A stretch of 64,000 bases of DNA, taken from NCBI RefSeq assembly GCF_025567405.1, contig NZ_JAOQKJ010000009.1, forward strand, positions 1-64,000, written 5' to 3'. This DNA is from Suilimivivens aceti. GTDB lineage: Bacteria > Bacillota > Clostridia > Lachnospirales > Lachnospiraceae. Of this stretch, positions 9,099 to 17,710 are shown in pieces; the first letter of the stretch is position 1, and every line of letters starts with the position of its first letter. The notes under the pieces were generated by a model. That model saw only the letters and a program-made list of their open reading frames with translations, did no database searches and was not told where the DNA came from. Made by a program: the position numbers and the translations under genes.

Positions 9099-9503
9099 TT
9101 AAAAACGATCCCCCTGCTGATATTGATATGCCTCCTCAAACCTCACTGCTCCATTGATCCGTTTCACCTCTTCTGCACACTTCGCCTGCAGCTTTCCGAG
9201 TGCCTGCTCATCCACACCATGGCTGTATGCGATCACATGGGACAGCTTGGAAGTTTCCACTGCAAGTTTATACATTGCACGAGCCATGCGGTTCTCGCTG
9301 TCCTTTACCGTTGCATGCATGACAGAGGAGATGGTTGTCAGCATATAATTTTCTATTTTCTCCGAAGTGAGATATCCGATATAAAACCGCAGTGCCCGAT
9401 TGACGAATTCGTTTCGTGAACGCACATCTGCCTGTGGTAACAGGGCATCTACCTGCCCCAGCAGTTCTTCTTCAACGTAAAATGCTTTTCTGACTTTTTC
9501 CAT
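9099..9503 (-). CDS. ribbon-helix-helix mobilisation accessory protein
   Basis: A 134-residue protein that begins with a short beta-strand and helix (RKAFYVEEELLGQVDALLPQADVRSRNEFVNRALRFYIGYL), a typical ribbon-helix-helix arrangement. A long helical tail (LGKLQAKCAEEVKRINGAVRFEEAYQYQQ) follows. Small RHH proteins upstream of relaxases commonly act as relaxosome accessory factors that bind oriT or as regulators. It is 15 bp after the preceding gene and in the same direction. The RHH part is reasonably clear; the relaxosome role is inferred from position. Confidence 0.6.
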   Translation of the reverse strand: MEKVRKAFYVEEELLGQVDALLPQADVRSRNEFVNRALRFYIGYLTSEKIENYMLTTISSVMHATVKDSENRMARAMYKLAVETSKLSHVIAYSHGVDEQALGKLQAKCAEEVKRINGAVRFEEAYQYQQGDRF

Positions 9504-9517
9504 TCTCCTCCATCTCC

Positions 9518-10096
9518 TTACATCTGCTGGCTCATTCCTGTACTCTGCTCCTCAGTTTGTTTCTGCACAGCCTTTAATATCATGCTCCTGTATGCTTCTT
9601 CGTTTTCCGCACTGATCGACATTTCAATTCCGTCCATCATATTTTTGACTCTCAGATTATCCGCAGCATAATAAAAGGTTTCACCACTATACTCTCCCCT
9701 TTCTCCATGCCTTGGAAATCCTATGTCACAAAATTCCTGCAGTTCTTCCTCTCCCTCCCGGAAATGGAATGATACCGTATCCTGTTCCATATCGATTTCA
9801 ATTCCAAATGATGCCTGTTCTTTCACTGCAAGTTGAAACATCTGCTCTTTTTTAACCGCAGTAAATAATTCCTTTCCTTCTATTTCTTCCGGGAACAAAT
9901 AATTGCCTTTCATCTGTTCCAGCATTGGTGCTGCACATAATCCTTTTTGTGGAGACATCGGGTCATTCAGCACACCTTTTAGACTATGCAGAAAATCAGC
10001 TACTGCAAAAGGGTAACTGAAACCTCCCGCATGTTCCGAAAAGAAATAGTGTTCCTTTCCGTTTTCGTGAACGGTATAAATTGCTTTTGTATTCAT
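9518..10096 (-). CDS. uncharacterised element protein
   Basis: A 192-residue soluble, acidic protein (MNTKAIYTVHENGKEHYFFSEHAGG...). I do not recognise the family. The sequence alternates short strands and helices, with no metal or catalytic motif. The C-terminus (KQTEEQSTGMSQQM) ends in a Gln/Met-rich tail seen in several neighbouring element proteins (GMSMSM, GMHMTM). Start 10096 is chosen because GAGGAGGG precedes it with normal spacing. It overlaps nothing but starts 1 bp after the methylase-like gene stop, so coupling is likely. Confidence 0.6.
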   Translation of the reverse strand: MNTKAIYTVHENGKEHYFFSEHAGGFSYPFAVADFLHSLKGVLNDPMSPQKGLCAAPMLEQMKGNYLFPEEIEGKELFTAVKKEQMFQLAVKEQASFGIEIDMEQDTVSFHFREGEEELQEFCDIGFPRHGERGEYSGETFYYAADNLRVKNMMDGIEMSISAENEEAYRSMILKAVQKQTEEQSTGMSQQM

Positions 10097-10097
10097 T

Positions 10098-10736
10098 TCA
10101 TCCCTCCTCACAAATATCTACGATATGCTCACACAGTTTCTGCGGTATCACACTGCGCTCCCTCGAACCTTTCAGTCCCTGCGTTCCTGTCTTGCTTCCC
10201 CTCGGTGCCGGTACATGGCATGAATCACCGTTATGACACATCGGCAGAAATTCAGGGTTCGGATGATTCGTCCAGATATCAGTCGGTTTCATTCTGTTAT
10301 CTCCATACTGGCAATAGGTCACTGTATATCTTGGCAGGTTCTTCATCCATTCCATCTTGCGCATGCCGCCTCTCGGATTCTCTATAAAATAATACTTTGG
10401 CTGTAGCTGCTCAATGAGTTCCAGCACATGTTTGTCTACCCTGTCACAGAATTTTGCATATGCACTGACCGGTTCAAGACTTCCTGTCTCTGGATTCTTT
10501 TTTCTGTGATGGCTGATCGCTGCAATACTAAAAGTAGCGCAGTCAGGACTCGCCCAGATGACATCCGGTTTTCCAAAAAGTTTTAAGATATCCTCCGCCG
10601 TCACCTTGCTGATGTCCTCATACAGATCAATGTTTTCAAAATCTTTTGACCATTCCACACTGAATACTTCATGTCCCCGTTGTTCAAAGGCTTTCCCGAT
10701 GCTCCTTGTTCCTGCAAATAATTCCAATACTTTCAT
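10098..10736 (-). CDS. C5 cytosine methyltransferase-like protein
   Basis: A short (212 residue) member of the C5 methyltransferase fold. Motif I is LELFAGTRSIGKAFEQRG, followed by VEWSKDF. Motif IV reads WASPDCATFS instead of the usual GGPPCQ, keeping the Cys one place away. Motif VI reads IENPRGG instead of ENV. This diverged group is common on phages and elements of Firmicutes. The shortened target-recognition region suggests a specialised modification or anti-restriction role. No restriction gene is adjacent, so it is an orphan. Activity is uncertain because of the altered PCQ motif. Confidence 0.7.
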   Translation of the reverse strand: MKVLELFAGTRSIGKAFEQRGHEVFSVEWSKDFENIDLYEDISKVTAEDILKLFGKPDVIWASPDCATFSIAAISHHRKKNPETGSLEPVSAYAKFCDRVDKHVLELIEQLQPKYYFIENPRGGMRKMEWMKNLPRYTVTYCQYGDNRMKPTDIWTNHPNPEFLPMCHNGDSCHVPAPRGSKTGTQGLKGSRERSVIPQKLCEHIVDICEEG

Positions 10737-10879
10737 CGTCCCATTCTGGTAGTGGTGCGCACCTCACCCCATGGGACTACTCATTTCCTCCTTCTTTTTC
10801 CTCTGTCTATAGACTTTTTTCCTGTTTCTGCAAAAGGCATAACTTCTGCCGGCCTCTACTGCCTGATTGCACTGTAACA

Positions 10880-10927
10880 AAAATAAAAATGGCATAACCT
10901 TTCCGAATCTTCCAAAAAAGTTATGCC
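10880..10927 (-). terminator. intrinsic terminator in the non-coding region
   Basis: On the minus strand GGCATAAC (10920-10927) pairs with GTTATGCC (10891-10898) across a 21-base loop. ATTTTTATTTTT follows. It is placed to end transcripts coming from the DUF6103/DUF5688 side before the methylase-like gene. Confidence 0.6.
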
Positions 10928-10969
10928 ATGCTTAGAACTGCCCAACGGCTCTGCCGGTGGGTGTCTGAC

Positions 10970-10999
10970 GGGTTAAGCCGCTCTTTTGCGGCATAACCC
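10970..10999. repeat. 12-bp inverted repeat, possible relaxosome site
   Basis: GGGTTAAGCCGC, six-base loop TCTTTT, then GCGGCATAACCC: 11 of 12 pairs. There is no T-run on the minus strand side, which argues against a simple terminator. The arm shares the GGCATAAC word repeated elsewhere in this gap. It is a candidate relaxase or accessory-protein binding hairpin. Confidence 0.5.
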
Positions 11000-11111
11000 C
11001 TTTAACCTGCACTATTTTCGACCCTATATTTACAGCCCTAATTTCCCCGGTTTTTAGGCTTTCCCACGCTCACAAAAGCTGCCATTCCCGGATGTTTCAG
11101 TTATGTTTCTC

Positions 11112-11193
11112 CAAATCGGCTCACACAGGGCAGAACAAGTGCTGGTCGGTCACTTTATCCACTTTTGTAAAACAAGGGCACAAATCGGCTCAC
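11112..11193. repeat. 13-bp direct repeats 69 bp apart
   Basis: CAAATCGGCTCAC occurs at 11112-11124 and again at 11181-11193. Similar GGTCGGTCAC and GGACGGTCAC words lie at about 11143 and 11192. Iterated words like these usually mark protein binding in oriT or partition sites. Function is inferred from layout only. Confidence 0.5.
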
Positions 11194-11257
11194 GGACGGT
11201 CACAGGGGGAGATTTGCTTTTCCTTCTCCCTGCTTTCCAACCGCCACTCCTCTGCTT

Positions 11258-11515
11258 TTACTCATTCTGCGCAGGCATTCCGGCAGATGCTCCAGTGCCT
11301 CTCGCAGTATTTTTATTGCTTTTCTTGATGGCTGCCGGAACATCTCCCCTGCTGTCGATGTATTCTCTCACGGCCTGGGGAACATATTTTTCATACATTT
11401 TTCCCAGCACTTCGTTCAATTCAGACTCAAAGTCTGCATCCTTTTTACCCATATACTGCTTGATCGCATTCAGCTTTTCCTCTTCATACTTGATGGTCAC
11501 CACTGCCTGTTTCAT
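11258..11515 (-). CDS. DUF6103-like small element protein
   Basis: About 85 residues: MKQAVVTIKYEEEKLNAIKQYMGKKDADFESELNEVLGKMYEKYVPQAVREYI. The strand-then-helices layout, with the conserved YxKxVPxxVREY segment, matches DUF6103 proteins of Clostridia conjugative elements. It resembles a ribbon-helix-helix DNA-binding unit with a low-complexity Ala/Asn tail. The second ATG (11515) is preferred because GGAGG lies nine bases upstream of it and only three from the first. A paralogue lies at 12799-13170. Confidence 0.75.
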   Translation of the reverse strand: MKQAVVTIKYEEEKLNAIKQYMGKKDADFESELNEVLGKMYEKYVPQAVREYIDSRGDVPAAIKKSNKNTARGTGASAGMPAQNE

Positions 11516-11592
11516 GTTCATCTACCTCCGTATTTCCAAATAATTATTATATTTTTTCTGCCAAACACAGCACGGAAAGACATCCTGCTGTA

Positions 11593-12777
11593 TCACATTT
11601 CCTGTATCATCCCATTGGTTTCAATCTGACTCTGGGCATTCAAATACTCCATCCACGAATCTCTTTCTACACCAAACAGACCATCATGAGAAAGGATTTC
11701 ATTCCTGCTATCCAATGTGGCTTCGGCTCCGTCATTGTACAGCTTATGTAATACCAGTTCTGTATCCAGCAGTTCTAATGCCCTTTCCTTCGTAAGCGGA
11801 AGCATGCCATCCCACGTGTACCCGTAGTCATGCATCTCTTCCATACTTACCTTATCCGGCATTGGAATTTCTTCCTGCGATACCGCCACCACACGGGATA
11901 AGGTCTGCGTATCTCTGCTGTACTGATATACTTCATCTGATAAAATTTCAGTCGGAAGAAGCTGTGCGCGGTTCACCTCTTTTACCATTTCACGCAGTGT
12001 ATCAAAATCTGTATCTTTTTCCTTCTTTAACAAAATACTTTCATGGATAGAGGATGGTAAAACCACAATGTCCCCACCCATCTCTTCTGCTATCCTGCTC
12101 ATGACTTCCTTGTCAAACATATAAGCAGCGCCATAGTGTTTATCCTTATTAGTGAGGACATACATCTCAATAAGTTCTGCACCTTCCGGTATTTCATTAT
12201 AACCAAGGGAACGTAATACTTTGCCCAAGGAAGCAAACTCCGGCGGAAAATAGTTATGCATATTGTCCCATGCCACTTCCTTTAATGTTTTTTCATCGAT
12301 TCCCCACATTTCCAAATGGTTATTATGAATTAATACACTTCCCTTTTCTCCATTGGGAAGCTCCATATTGACTCTGTAAAGAAGAGCCAGATCCTCCCTC
12401 AGTTCATGCGGTACCTTCTCCAGCAATTCCTGATTCATCCCGGCATTCTGTACCACAACAAAAATGCTGTTCTTTACACTATCATACTGAAAACTTTCGA
12501 TAGGAAATTCACTTACCTGCTCCATACTCTTCATGTACATGTCTGCTATTTTCTGTAAAATGTCATCCATCCTGGCTCCATCTGTATAGGCCTGATAGTA
12601 TGGTTCCAGATAAATGACAGGTACAATATTGCTGTCTCCCTTAATGGAAAGTGCATCCCAAACCACGTCATTGTTCTTTCTCTGTTTCGTGATACTGATC
12701 TCATGCACACTATAATCCTGTGGCAAAAACTCTTTGATATGGTCTGCCACATATTGTTTAAAGCCTTCATAATTCAT
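11593..12777 (-). CDS. DUF5688 family protein
   Basis: A 394-residue soluble protein beginning MNYEGFKQYVADHIKEFLPQDYSVHEISITKQRKNNDVVWDALSIKG, with VPVIYLEPYYQAYTDG next. This is the hallmark start of DUF5688 proteins, which are abundant on Lachnospiraceae and Ruminococcaceae elements. Biochemical role is unknown. No catalytic motif is evident. It sits between the two DUF6103 paralogues in the transfer operon. A second, truncated DUF5688 start is found at 61234-61401, which suggests both ends of the window come from related elements. Confidence 0.8.
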   Translation of the reverse strand: MNYEGFKQYVADHIKEFLPQDYSVHEISITKQRKNNDVVWDALSIKGDSNIVPVIYLEPYYQAYTDGARMDDILQKIADMYMKSMEQVSEFPIESFQYDSVKNSIFVVVQNAGMNQELLEKVPHELREDLALLYRVNMELPNGEKGSVLIHNNHLEMWGIDEKTLKEVAWDNMHNYFPPEFASLGKVLRSLGYNEIPEGAELIEMYVLTNKDKHYGAAYMFDKEVMSRIAEEMGGDIVVLPSSIHESILLKKEKDTDFDTLREMVKEVNRAQLLPTEILSDEVYQYSRDTQTLSRVVAVSQEEIPMPDKVSMEEMHDYGYTWDGMLPLTKERALELLDTELVLHKLYNDGAEATLDSRNEILSHDGLFGVERDSWMEYLNAQSQIETNGMIQEM

Positions 12778-12798
12778 AAGTCTCTTACCTCCTGTTCT

Positions 12799-13170
12799 CT
12801 ACATACTCATGGACATACCGCCAGTCTGCTCCTGTTCCGGTTCCTGTGTTTCCTGCTCCGCAGCCTGTTCTGCTCCGTTATTTTCCTGCTCCGAAACAGT
12901 CTCTCTTGCGGTCTGCTGTCTGGTGCTTCTTCTTCCCTGTCCTCTGCCATGTCTTGCATTTCCGGCTTCATTCTGGGCAGGCTCCTCCGTCTGGGGAGTC
13001 ATCTTGCTTTCCACAAATTTTCTGACCTGCTGGGGCACACTTTTCTCATAGGTCTTATCCAGATGCTCCCTTAACACCTTCTCTACAGTGGTATCATTCT
13101 CCTTTAAGAAAAACTCCAGTGCCTCCATTTTTGCTTCGGGAAACCCGATCTTGATTTCTCTCTCTGCCAT
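12799..13170 (-). CDS. DUF6103-like protein with Gln/Glu-rich tail
   Basis: A 123-residue paralogue of the 11258-11515 product. It begins MAEREIKIGFPEAKMEALEFFLKENDTTVEKVLREHLDKTYEKSVPQQVRKFVE, sharing the YEKxVPQ-VR-F core. The C-terminal half is Gln/Glu-rich and disordered and ends GGMSMSM. The fold looks like RHH plus helices, so DNA or relaxosome binding is plausible but unproven. A ribosome site GGAGG precedes the start. A terminator-like hairpin separates it from the NlpC/P60 gene. Confidence 0.7.
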   Translation of the reverse strand: MAEREIKIGFPEAKMEALEFFLKENDTTVEKVLREHLDKTYEKSVPQQVRKFVESKMTPQTEEPAQNEAGNARHGRGQGRRSTRQQTARETVSEQENNGAEQAAEQETQEPEQEQTGGMSMSM

Positions 13171-13204
13171 TTCTCTTTCCTCCTTTCCGCAGGAGAAAGT
13201 TTCT

Positions 13205-13235
13205 CCTGTAAAACAAAACAGATGCCCCTGGCATC
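13205..13235 (-). terminator. hairpin after NlpC/P60 gene
   Basis: On the minus strand GATGCC-AGG-GGCATC is followed by TGTTTTGTTTTAC just past the hydrolase stop. A second dyad (CAGGAGAAA/TTTCTCCTG, 13197-13215) overlaps it. It would attenuate rather than fully stop the operon. Confidence 0.5.
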
Positions 13236-13242
13236 ACAAAAA

Positions 13243-14328
13243 CTACTGTGGTCTGCCATACAGCACCTGTTTATCACTGTCAAATAAATTCCGATGTACT
13301 ACTTTTCCCTTGGAATAGGATGCATCCACCACCATTCCATTTCCTGCATAAATACCCACATGGGTAATGTTCATAAATCTCCCGTTTGGTTTATGGCTCC
13401 AGAACACAAGGTCCCCCGGCTGCAAATCCTCCTTTGCAATCGTAAGGTCATGTTCCACCATGTACCTTCCCTGCTCTGCCGCAGTTCCGGGTATGGTGAT
13501 GCCTGCATGTCTGTAACACCACATGGTCAGATAGCTGCAATCCGTATAATTGCCCTTTCCGCGATAGGTCTGTGAATAGGGATGTCCCAGCCTTGACATG
13601 GCAAGCTCTACTACCTTTCCTCCAACCTCGCTTGCAGGCAGGTCATAATAAGTGACTTCCCCGGACACACTCCAGCCCGACCAGTCCTCAAAAGCATCTC
13701 CTTCCTGTGGTGCGGTGGTATTGTATTTTGCCAGATACCACACATTCACAGCATTAGACTGCTGCTCATACGTGAGGGACGTTCCATAGTCAGTGCTGAT
13801 CTTTTCAAACAGCTCCACCTTATCCGTGACCGCCACTGCCACCACATAGGTTTCTTCACTCTCACTGCCATCCGGGTTTTCTATTGTTTTGGTGCGTTCC
13901 TCATAATTCACAAAGCACTCCGCAAACCGCTGGTAATCAGAAGCTTCCAGCCGGACCCTGTCGGCGCCGAAATACAGAGAATAGAACACGGCTTTGACCA
14001 GATAGCGGTCTGTAAGCTCTCCTTCTGTCATATTGTCGATTTCGCCAAGAACCGTATCCAGTTCCCCGAAGCTTTCCTGCATCTGTCCGATGTATTCCCG
14101 GTAATCAGCAGGCATGCCGGAAGGGATGGTTCCTCCTTCAAATGCCAGACGGACCGCAGACCGGTTATGATCTGCCCCGCCGGATGCAATGCTCAAGATG
14201 CACACAATAATCAGGATAAACGGCAGACACAACGCGGCAATCACGGAAGCGATTCCTGTCCAGACCTTCTTATTGGTACCCACTGCGATGGCAGCTTTGG
14301 CAATCATTGCAGCAGTTGCTGGTTCCAT
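13243..14328 (-). CDS. membrane-anchored NlpC/P60 peptidoglycan hydrolase
   Basis: A 361-residue protein that should open the cell wall for the transfer channel, as VirB1/Tn916 Orf14-type hydrolases do. One transmembrane helix lies at about residues 28-48. A lysozyme-like or helical region follows to about 200. The C-terminal C40 peptidase domain (about 225-355) has the catalytic Cys in NYTDCSYLTMW and the His in MNITHVGIYAGNG. DLVFWSHK is the usual NlpC/P60 strand. The gene overlaps the 3' end of the cyclotransferase gene by 25 bp. The N-terminal glycosidase, if present, lacks an obvious Glu motif I can defend. Confidence 0.87.
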   Translation of the reverse strand: MEPATAAMIAKAAIAVGTNKKVWTGIASVIAALCLPFILIIVCILSIASGGADHNRSAVRLAFEGGTIPSGMPADYREYIGQMQESFGELDTVLGEIDNMTEGELTDRYLVKAVFYSLYFGADRVRLEASDYQRFAECFVNYEERTKTIENPDGSESEETYVVAVAVTDKVELFEKISTDYGTSLTYEQQSNAVNVWYLAKYNTTAPQEGDAFEDWSGWSVSGEVTYYDLPASEVGGKVVELAMSRLGHPYSQTYRGKGNYTDCSYLTMWCYRHAGITIPGTAAEQGRYMVEHDLTIAKEDLQPGDLVFWSHKPNGRFMNITHVGIYAGNGMVVDASYSKGKVVHRNLFDSDKQVLYGRPQ

Positions 14329-14810
14329 GGGTTCTCCTCCATTCCCTCACAAACAGGTTCTCTTTCTGCCAGTTCCTTACAATGGGATACACTCTCCAGC
14401 AGACGGTTGACATCAAAGCCTGCCTCCAGATATCCGGTTGTGATGGTTTCCAGATAATGTACCGATGGGATTCCGATTTCATGTCCTTCATTCATGGTAT
14501 AAGCCATGATGGATTCTGAGCCATTTTCCATCTGCACTTCCAGATTCACCTTGCCATAAAGCCTCGGATGCCCTTCGTAAATATCCAGATTTCTTTCATC
14601 CTCCGGTCCAATCTCCCAGATAAGAACAGGAACGCTGGCTCCCTTCTTTGGTTCCACCGTTGCCACTGCCGACTCCCGATATCCCCGGAACAGTAACTCA
14701 TGATCCCTGATTTCTCCCGCTCCGATTACCTTTGCCGTGGGACATCTTCTTGCCATCTGCTCCAGATTCAGATTGGAGCCGTAAGCGATATATTTCTTTC
14801 TCTTTTCCAT
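14304..14810 (-). CDS. gamma-glutamylcyclotransferase-like protein
   Basis: A 168-residue protein of the AIG2/GGCT fold. Substrate-binding YGSNLN is near residue 10, and the NLDIYEGHPRLYGK motif near 95-108 carries the catalytic-type Glu. Enzymes of this family release 5-oxoproline from gamma-glutamyl amines or peptides. The gene lies between the amidoligase and the cell-wall hydrolase, overlapping the latter. A joint role with the amidoligase in making and trimming isopeptide or gamma-glutamyl links is suggested by this pairing. Exact substrate unknown. Confidence 0.82.
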   Translation of the reverse strand: MEKRKKYIAYGSNLNLEQMARRCPTAKVIGAGEIRDHELLFRGYRESAVATVEPKKGASVPVLIWEIGPEDERNLDIYEGHPRLYGKVNLEVQMENGSESIMAYTMNEGHEIGIPSVHYLETITTGYLEAGFDVNRLLESVSHCKELAEREPVCEGMEENPWNQQLLQ

Positions 14811-14842
14811 TTCTCTCTGCCTTTCTTAAAATCTCTAATTGT

Positions 14843-15868
14843 TTACATGGTCATATGCATTCCCTGTGACTCTTCTTCCGCACCTTCTTCTAACTGAAGG
14901 TTCTCTGCCTCCGCTGTCTGATTTGCTTCTTCTTTTTCCTTTTTTGCTCTAAGTCTCTCCTTTTGTCTCTCTGCCTGTTCCGGGTCCTTCCATGCAATCC
15001 CGCCTTCAAGGTTCTCCAAAAGAAACTTACGGGCGGTCTTAAACTCATCCCCGATCATTCCCAGACGGAGAAGCCATGTGCGGAAGGTATATTTCTCGTT
15101 GGTGCTGGTTGTCTTGATACGGCTGGCACTGCTCTGGTTTAACGCCTGTGCAGAGATGGCAAGGCAGAGCTGTATATAGGTCTTGATTTTTCCTGCGTGG
15201 GTAGTGGAATTAAAGAGCCTAAACTCAATGGTTCCCTTCTGGAACACACTGTGCAGGTTCAGACAGTGGTATCTGCTCTCATGGTAATGCCTGTTTCTGC
15301 CATCCCTTCCCTGGTACCAGATGTTGCTGACTTCATCTATGGACTTTGGTTTTTTCTGGTTCAGTTCCTGCAAAAAACTTTCCTCCACTTTTTTGCAGTA
15401 TCTGTGTTCCCTCTCCACATCTACCTGCAATGCTTTATAAATCAGATCCTCCTTGCAGTACATGATGTTTGTAATGTTGCGGAGTGTTCTTGCCGTATAG
15501 GGTGCTGCATTCACATGAACATGGATACCGGCATTTTCCCCGGCTATGGCTCCTGCGTGTCTTAACTGCCGTACCAGTTCCTGAATCGTTGGGATATCTG
15601 CATACTCACAGATGGGGGATACAAATTCCACCTTGTACTCATCCCCGGCAGAACCGCCTCCCTTTTTCACTGCAACAATACTGGAGTCATACATGACTTT
15701 CCACTTTCTTCCCTGTCCGTCCCTGACACTGTATTCCTCATAATAGCCGCCATCGTAATGGGGTTCCTGCCCCAGATACTTTCCAATTACCTCTGCCGCC
15801 CTTTTTCTGGTAAGACCGGTCAGTTCTATTTCAATCCCGAATTTCTGCTCCCGTAAATCCATCGGCAT
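14843..15868 (-). CDS. amidoligase (COOH-NH2 ligase) family enzyme
   Basis: A 341-residue protein starting QKFGIEIELTGLTRKRAAEVIGKYLG, the family's glutamine-synthetase-like first strand with paired Glu residues. EFVSPI and NAGIHVHVNA (metal/substrate His) follow, then FRLFNSTTHAGKIKTYIQL. Amidoligases form amide bonds, and literature on the family places them with AIG2-like cyclotransferases in mobile and cell-wall contexts, as seen here. The C-terminal 60 residues are a charged tail. The ribosome site AGGAGG lies within the final codons of virB4, implying coupling. Substrate is unknown; peptidoglycan peptide or a channel protein are possibilities. Confidence 0.83.
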   Translation of the reverse strand: MPMDLREQKFGIEIELTGLTRKRAAEVIGKYLGQEPHYDGGYYEEYSVRDGQGRKWKVMYDSSIVAVKKGGGSAGDEYKVEFVSPICEYADIPTIQELVRQLRHAGAIAGENAGIHVHVNAAPYTARTLRNITNIMYCKEDLIYKALQVDVEREHRYCKKVEESFLQELNQKKPKSIDEVSNIWYQGRDGRNRHYHESRYHCLNLHSVFQKGTIEFRLFNSTTHAGKIKTYIQLCLAISAQALNQSSASRIKTTSTNEKYTFRTWLLRLGMIGDEFKTARKFLLENLEGGIAWKDPEQAERQKERLRAKKEKEEANQTAEAENLQLEEGAEEESQGMHMTM

Positions 15869-15874
15869 TCCCGC

Positions 15875-17710
15875 TTAGCGGCCTCCTGCATTACCAAACA
15901 GCTTCTCCTTATATTCCGGTGCATGAACCATCAGGTTATACCTTTCGTTGCCGCACTTATAGAGACACACACCTCTCTGGGGATAACGGATCAGGTTGTA
16001 CTCACTCTTCTCAAGCTGCAAAGTATCGATGTAAAATCTGGCATCGATATTTCCGGCATTGAATAAAAAGGCATGTGTCGGAATGGAAAACAGCGGTTTT
16101 GTATATTCTCTGATACCGTCAATATTAAAGTCCTCCAGATTCTGGCTGGCGAGAATGACTGCACTTTCCTTTTTACGGACACGTTTCATGAAGTTGCGGA
16201 TATATTCCACCGCTGTCAGGTTGGTCAAGAACAGATAAAACTCATCGATGCTGGCGGCAGTATGTCCATTGGTAAGCAGTTCATTGGACATGTAGGAAAG
16301 AATGTTAAACAACATGGCATCCTTCACATTTCTGCTTGCCTGCAGCAGTCCTTTGACACCGAATGTCAGGAAGCTGCTGTCCGTGATGTTGGTATGTCCG
16401 TTAAAAAATTTGGACTCCGCTCCTTTACACATGGAGTGAAGTCCTAAACAGATTTCCTGCAATAATTCTGCGGTATACAGTTCTTTCTTTTTGGCATCGT
16501 AGTGCCTGTATTCCTCTTCCATCAGATCATAAAGATCTGAAAGGATGGGGTAATCTTCCGGTGTCAGCTTACTAAAGTCCGTATCATCCCGGATATTCCA
16601 CTTCTCATACAGCTTTCCTAACATGATTTCAATGGTATCAATCTGGCTGTCCGTGAAATTCTTGTAGGTACCAAAAAAGTCCTTTAAGAAAGAGATGTGC
16701 TGGCTTAATCTGGAGGAACAGCGGAACGTATATGGTGCATCCGTGTCCTCCGGGCTTCCGTTCTCATCCCAAGTCTTTGGCTCCAGCACGTTGATGATAT
16801 ATTCTCCGCTCATCAGATCCACAAAGCATCCGCCCAGATTATTGGTAAGGTCGATGTATTCATGCTCCGGATCAAGGCAGATGACCTTCATACCGGATTC
16901 CCTTAAAATGGTCAGTATCAGCTTTAACAGATAGGACTTTCCCTGTCCGGAGTTTCCAAGGATCAGGATATTGGCATTGGTCTTGTCATCGGCTCTCTGG
17001 TTAAAGTCCACAATGACATTGCTTCCAAACTTATCCCTGCCGATATAAAAGCCATTCTTATCTGTCTTGCCGGAATAGTTAAAAGGGAACAGATTTGCTA
17101 CACTGGAGGCAGGGAGTGCCCGTTCAAACTGCTCACGGAACACATTTCTTCCTGCCGGGTGGACACACAGAAAGCCCTGCTTCTGGCGCAGCAGGAGCTT
17201 GTCCACATTTAACTTGGAGCGGATTAATTCTGTCAACACCTCCGTCTGCAGCAGTTTCAGCTTTTCCATATCCGGTGCAGACAGTTCAAGAAACACAGCG
17301 GTGTGTAAAAGCGGCTCCCGATTCCTGTGCATGGTGGAAATGATGGCCGTCACATCCTGTAAGTTGCTTGCTGCGGTAACCGTTTCCTGTAAGTTCTCTG
17401 TGTTCCCCTGTTTCATGCGGTTCTTGTTGGCCGCATTGCTGATGATCTTTTTCTCCTCTGCCGGTGTCACCTGTCTGGTGTAGATTCTTAAGGTAACACC
17501 ATCCTTTTCCCCAAGGTGTCTTAAAATCGCCTGTTCATCCGTGGCTGTCGGGTATTCACGGAGTGCCCAGACACTCCGGTAGGTATTTCCACAGATATAG
17601 TGATCCGTATAAAACTGGATGACTGACGGGGCAATCATATCCAGAAACCCTTTCAGCTTTGCCTCTGCTGTGGATTCTGTTTCCCTGTTTTTCTTTCTGT
17701 TTTTATTCAT
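15875..17710 (-). CDS. virB4: VirB4-type conjugation ATPase
   Basis: The 611-residue motor ATPase of the T4SS. The C-terminal RecA-like domain has Walker A ILGNSGQGKSYLL near 250-262, LDPEHEY (VirB4 arginine/Glu strand) near 285, and Walker B ASIDEFYLFL near 480. The PrgI-proximal N-terminal portion found in longer homologues appears to be encoded separately by the preceding gene (17703-18275), with which this frame overlaps by 8 bp. Such a split is known in Clostridia elements. It works with PrgI, VirB6 and VirD4 encoded nearby. Confidence 0.92.
   Translation of the reverse strand: MNKNRKKNRETESTAEAKLKGFLDMIAPSVIQFYTDHYICGNTYRSVWALREYPTATDEQAILRHLGEKDGVTLRIYTRQVTPAEEKKIISNAANKNRMKQGNTENLQETVTAASNLQDVTAIISTMHRNREPLLHTAVFLELSAPDMEKLKLLQTEVLTELIRSKLNVDKLLLRQKQGFLCVHPAGRNVFREQFERALPASSVANLFPFNYSGKTDKNGFYIGRDKFGSNVIVDFNQRADDKTNANILILGNSGQGKSYLLKLILTILRESGMKVICLDPEHEYIDLTNNLGGCFVDLMSGEYIINVLEPKTWDENGSPEDTDAPYTFRCSSRLSQHISFLKDFFGTYKNFTDSQIDTIEIMLGKLYEKWNIRDDTDFSKLTPEDYPILSDLYDLMEEEYRHYDAKKKELYTAELLQEICLGLHSMCKGAESKFFNGHTNITDSSFLTFGVKGLLQASRNVKDAMLFNILSYMSNELLTNGHTAASIDEFYLFLTNLTAVEYIRNFMKRVRKKESAVILASQNLEDFNIDGIREYTKPLFSIPTHAFLFNAGNIDARFYIDTLQLEKSEYNLIRYPQRGVCLYKCGNERYNLMVHAPEYKEKLFGNAGGR

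Larger units (their letters stand above)
10737..11257. other. repeat-rich non-coding region, oriT candidate
   Basis: This 521-bp gene-free stretch is the largest in the transfer module. It holds four copies of GGCATAAC or its complement (10836, 10891, 10920 reverse, 10990). It also holds a 12-bp-arm hairpin GGGTTAAGCCGC/GCGGCATAACCC at 10970-10999 and two copies of CAAATCGGCTCAC at 11112 and 11181, each followed by a GGTCAC element. The mixture of inverted and direct repeats close to RHH and relaxase genes is what an origin of transfer looks like. No nick site can be named from sequence alone. Confidence 0.5.
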
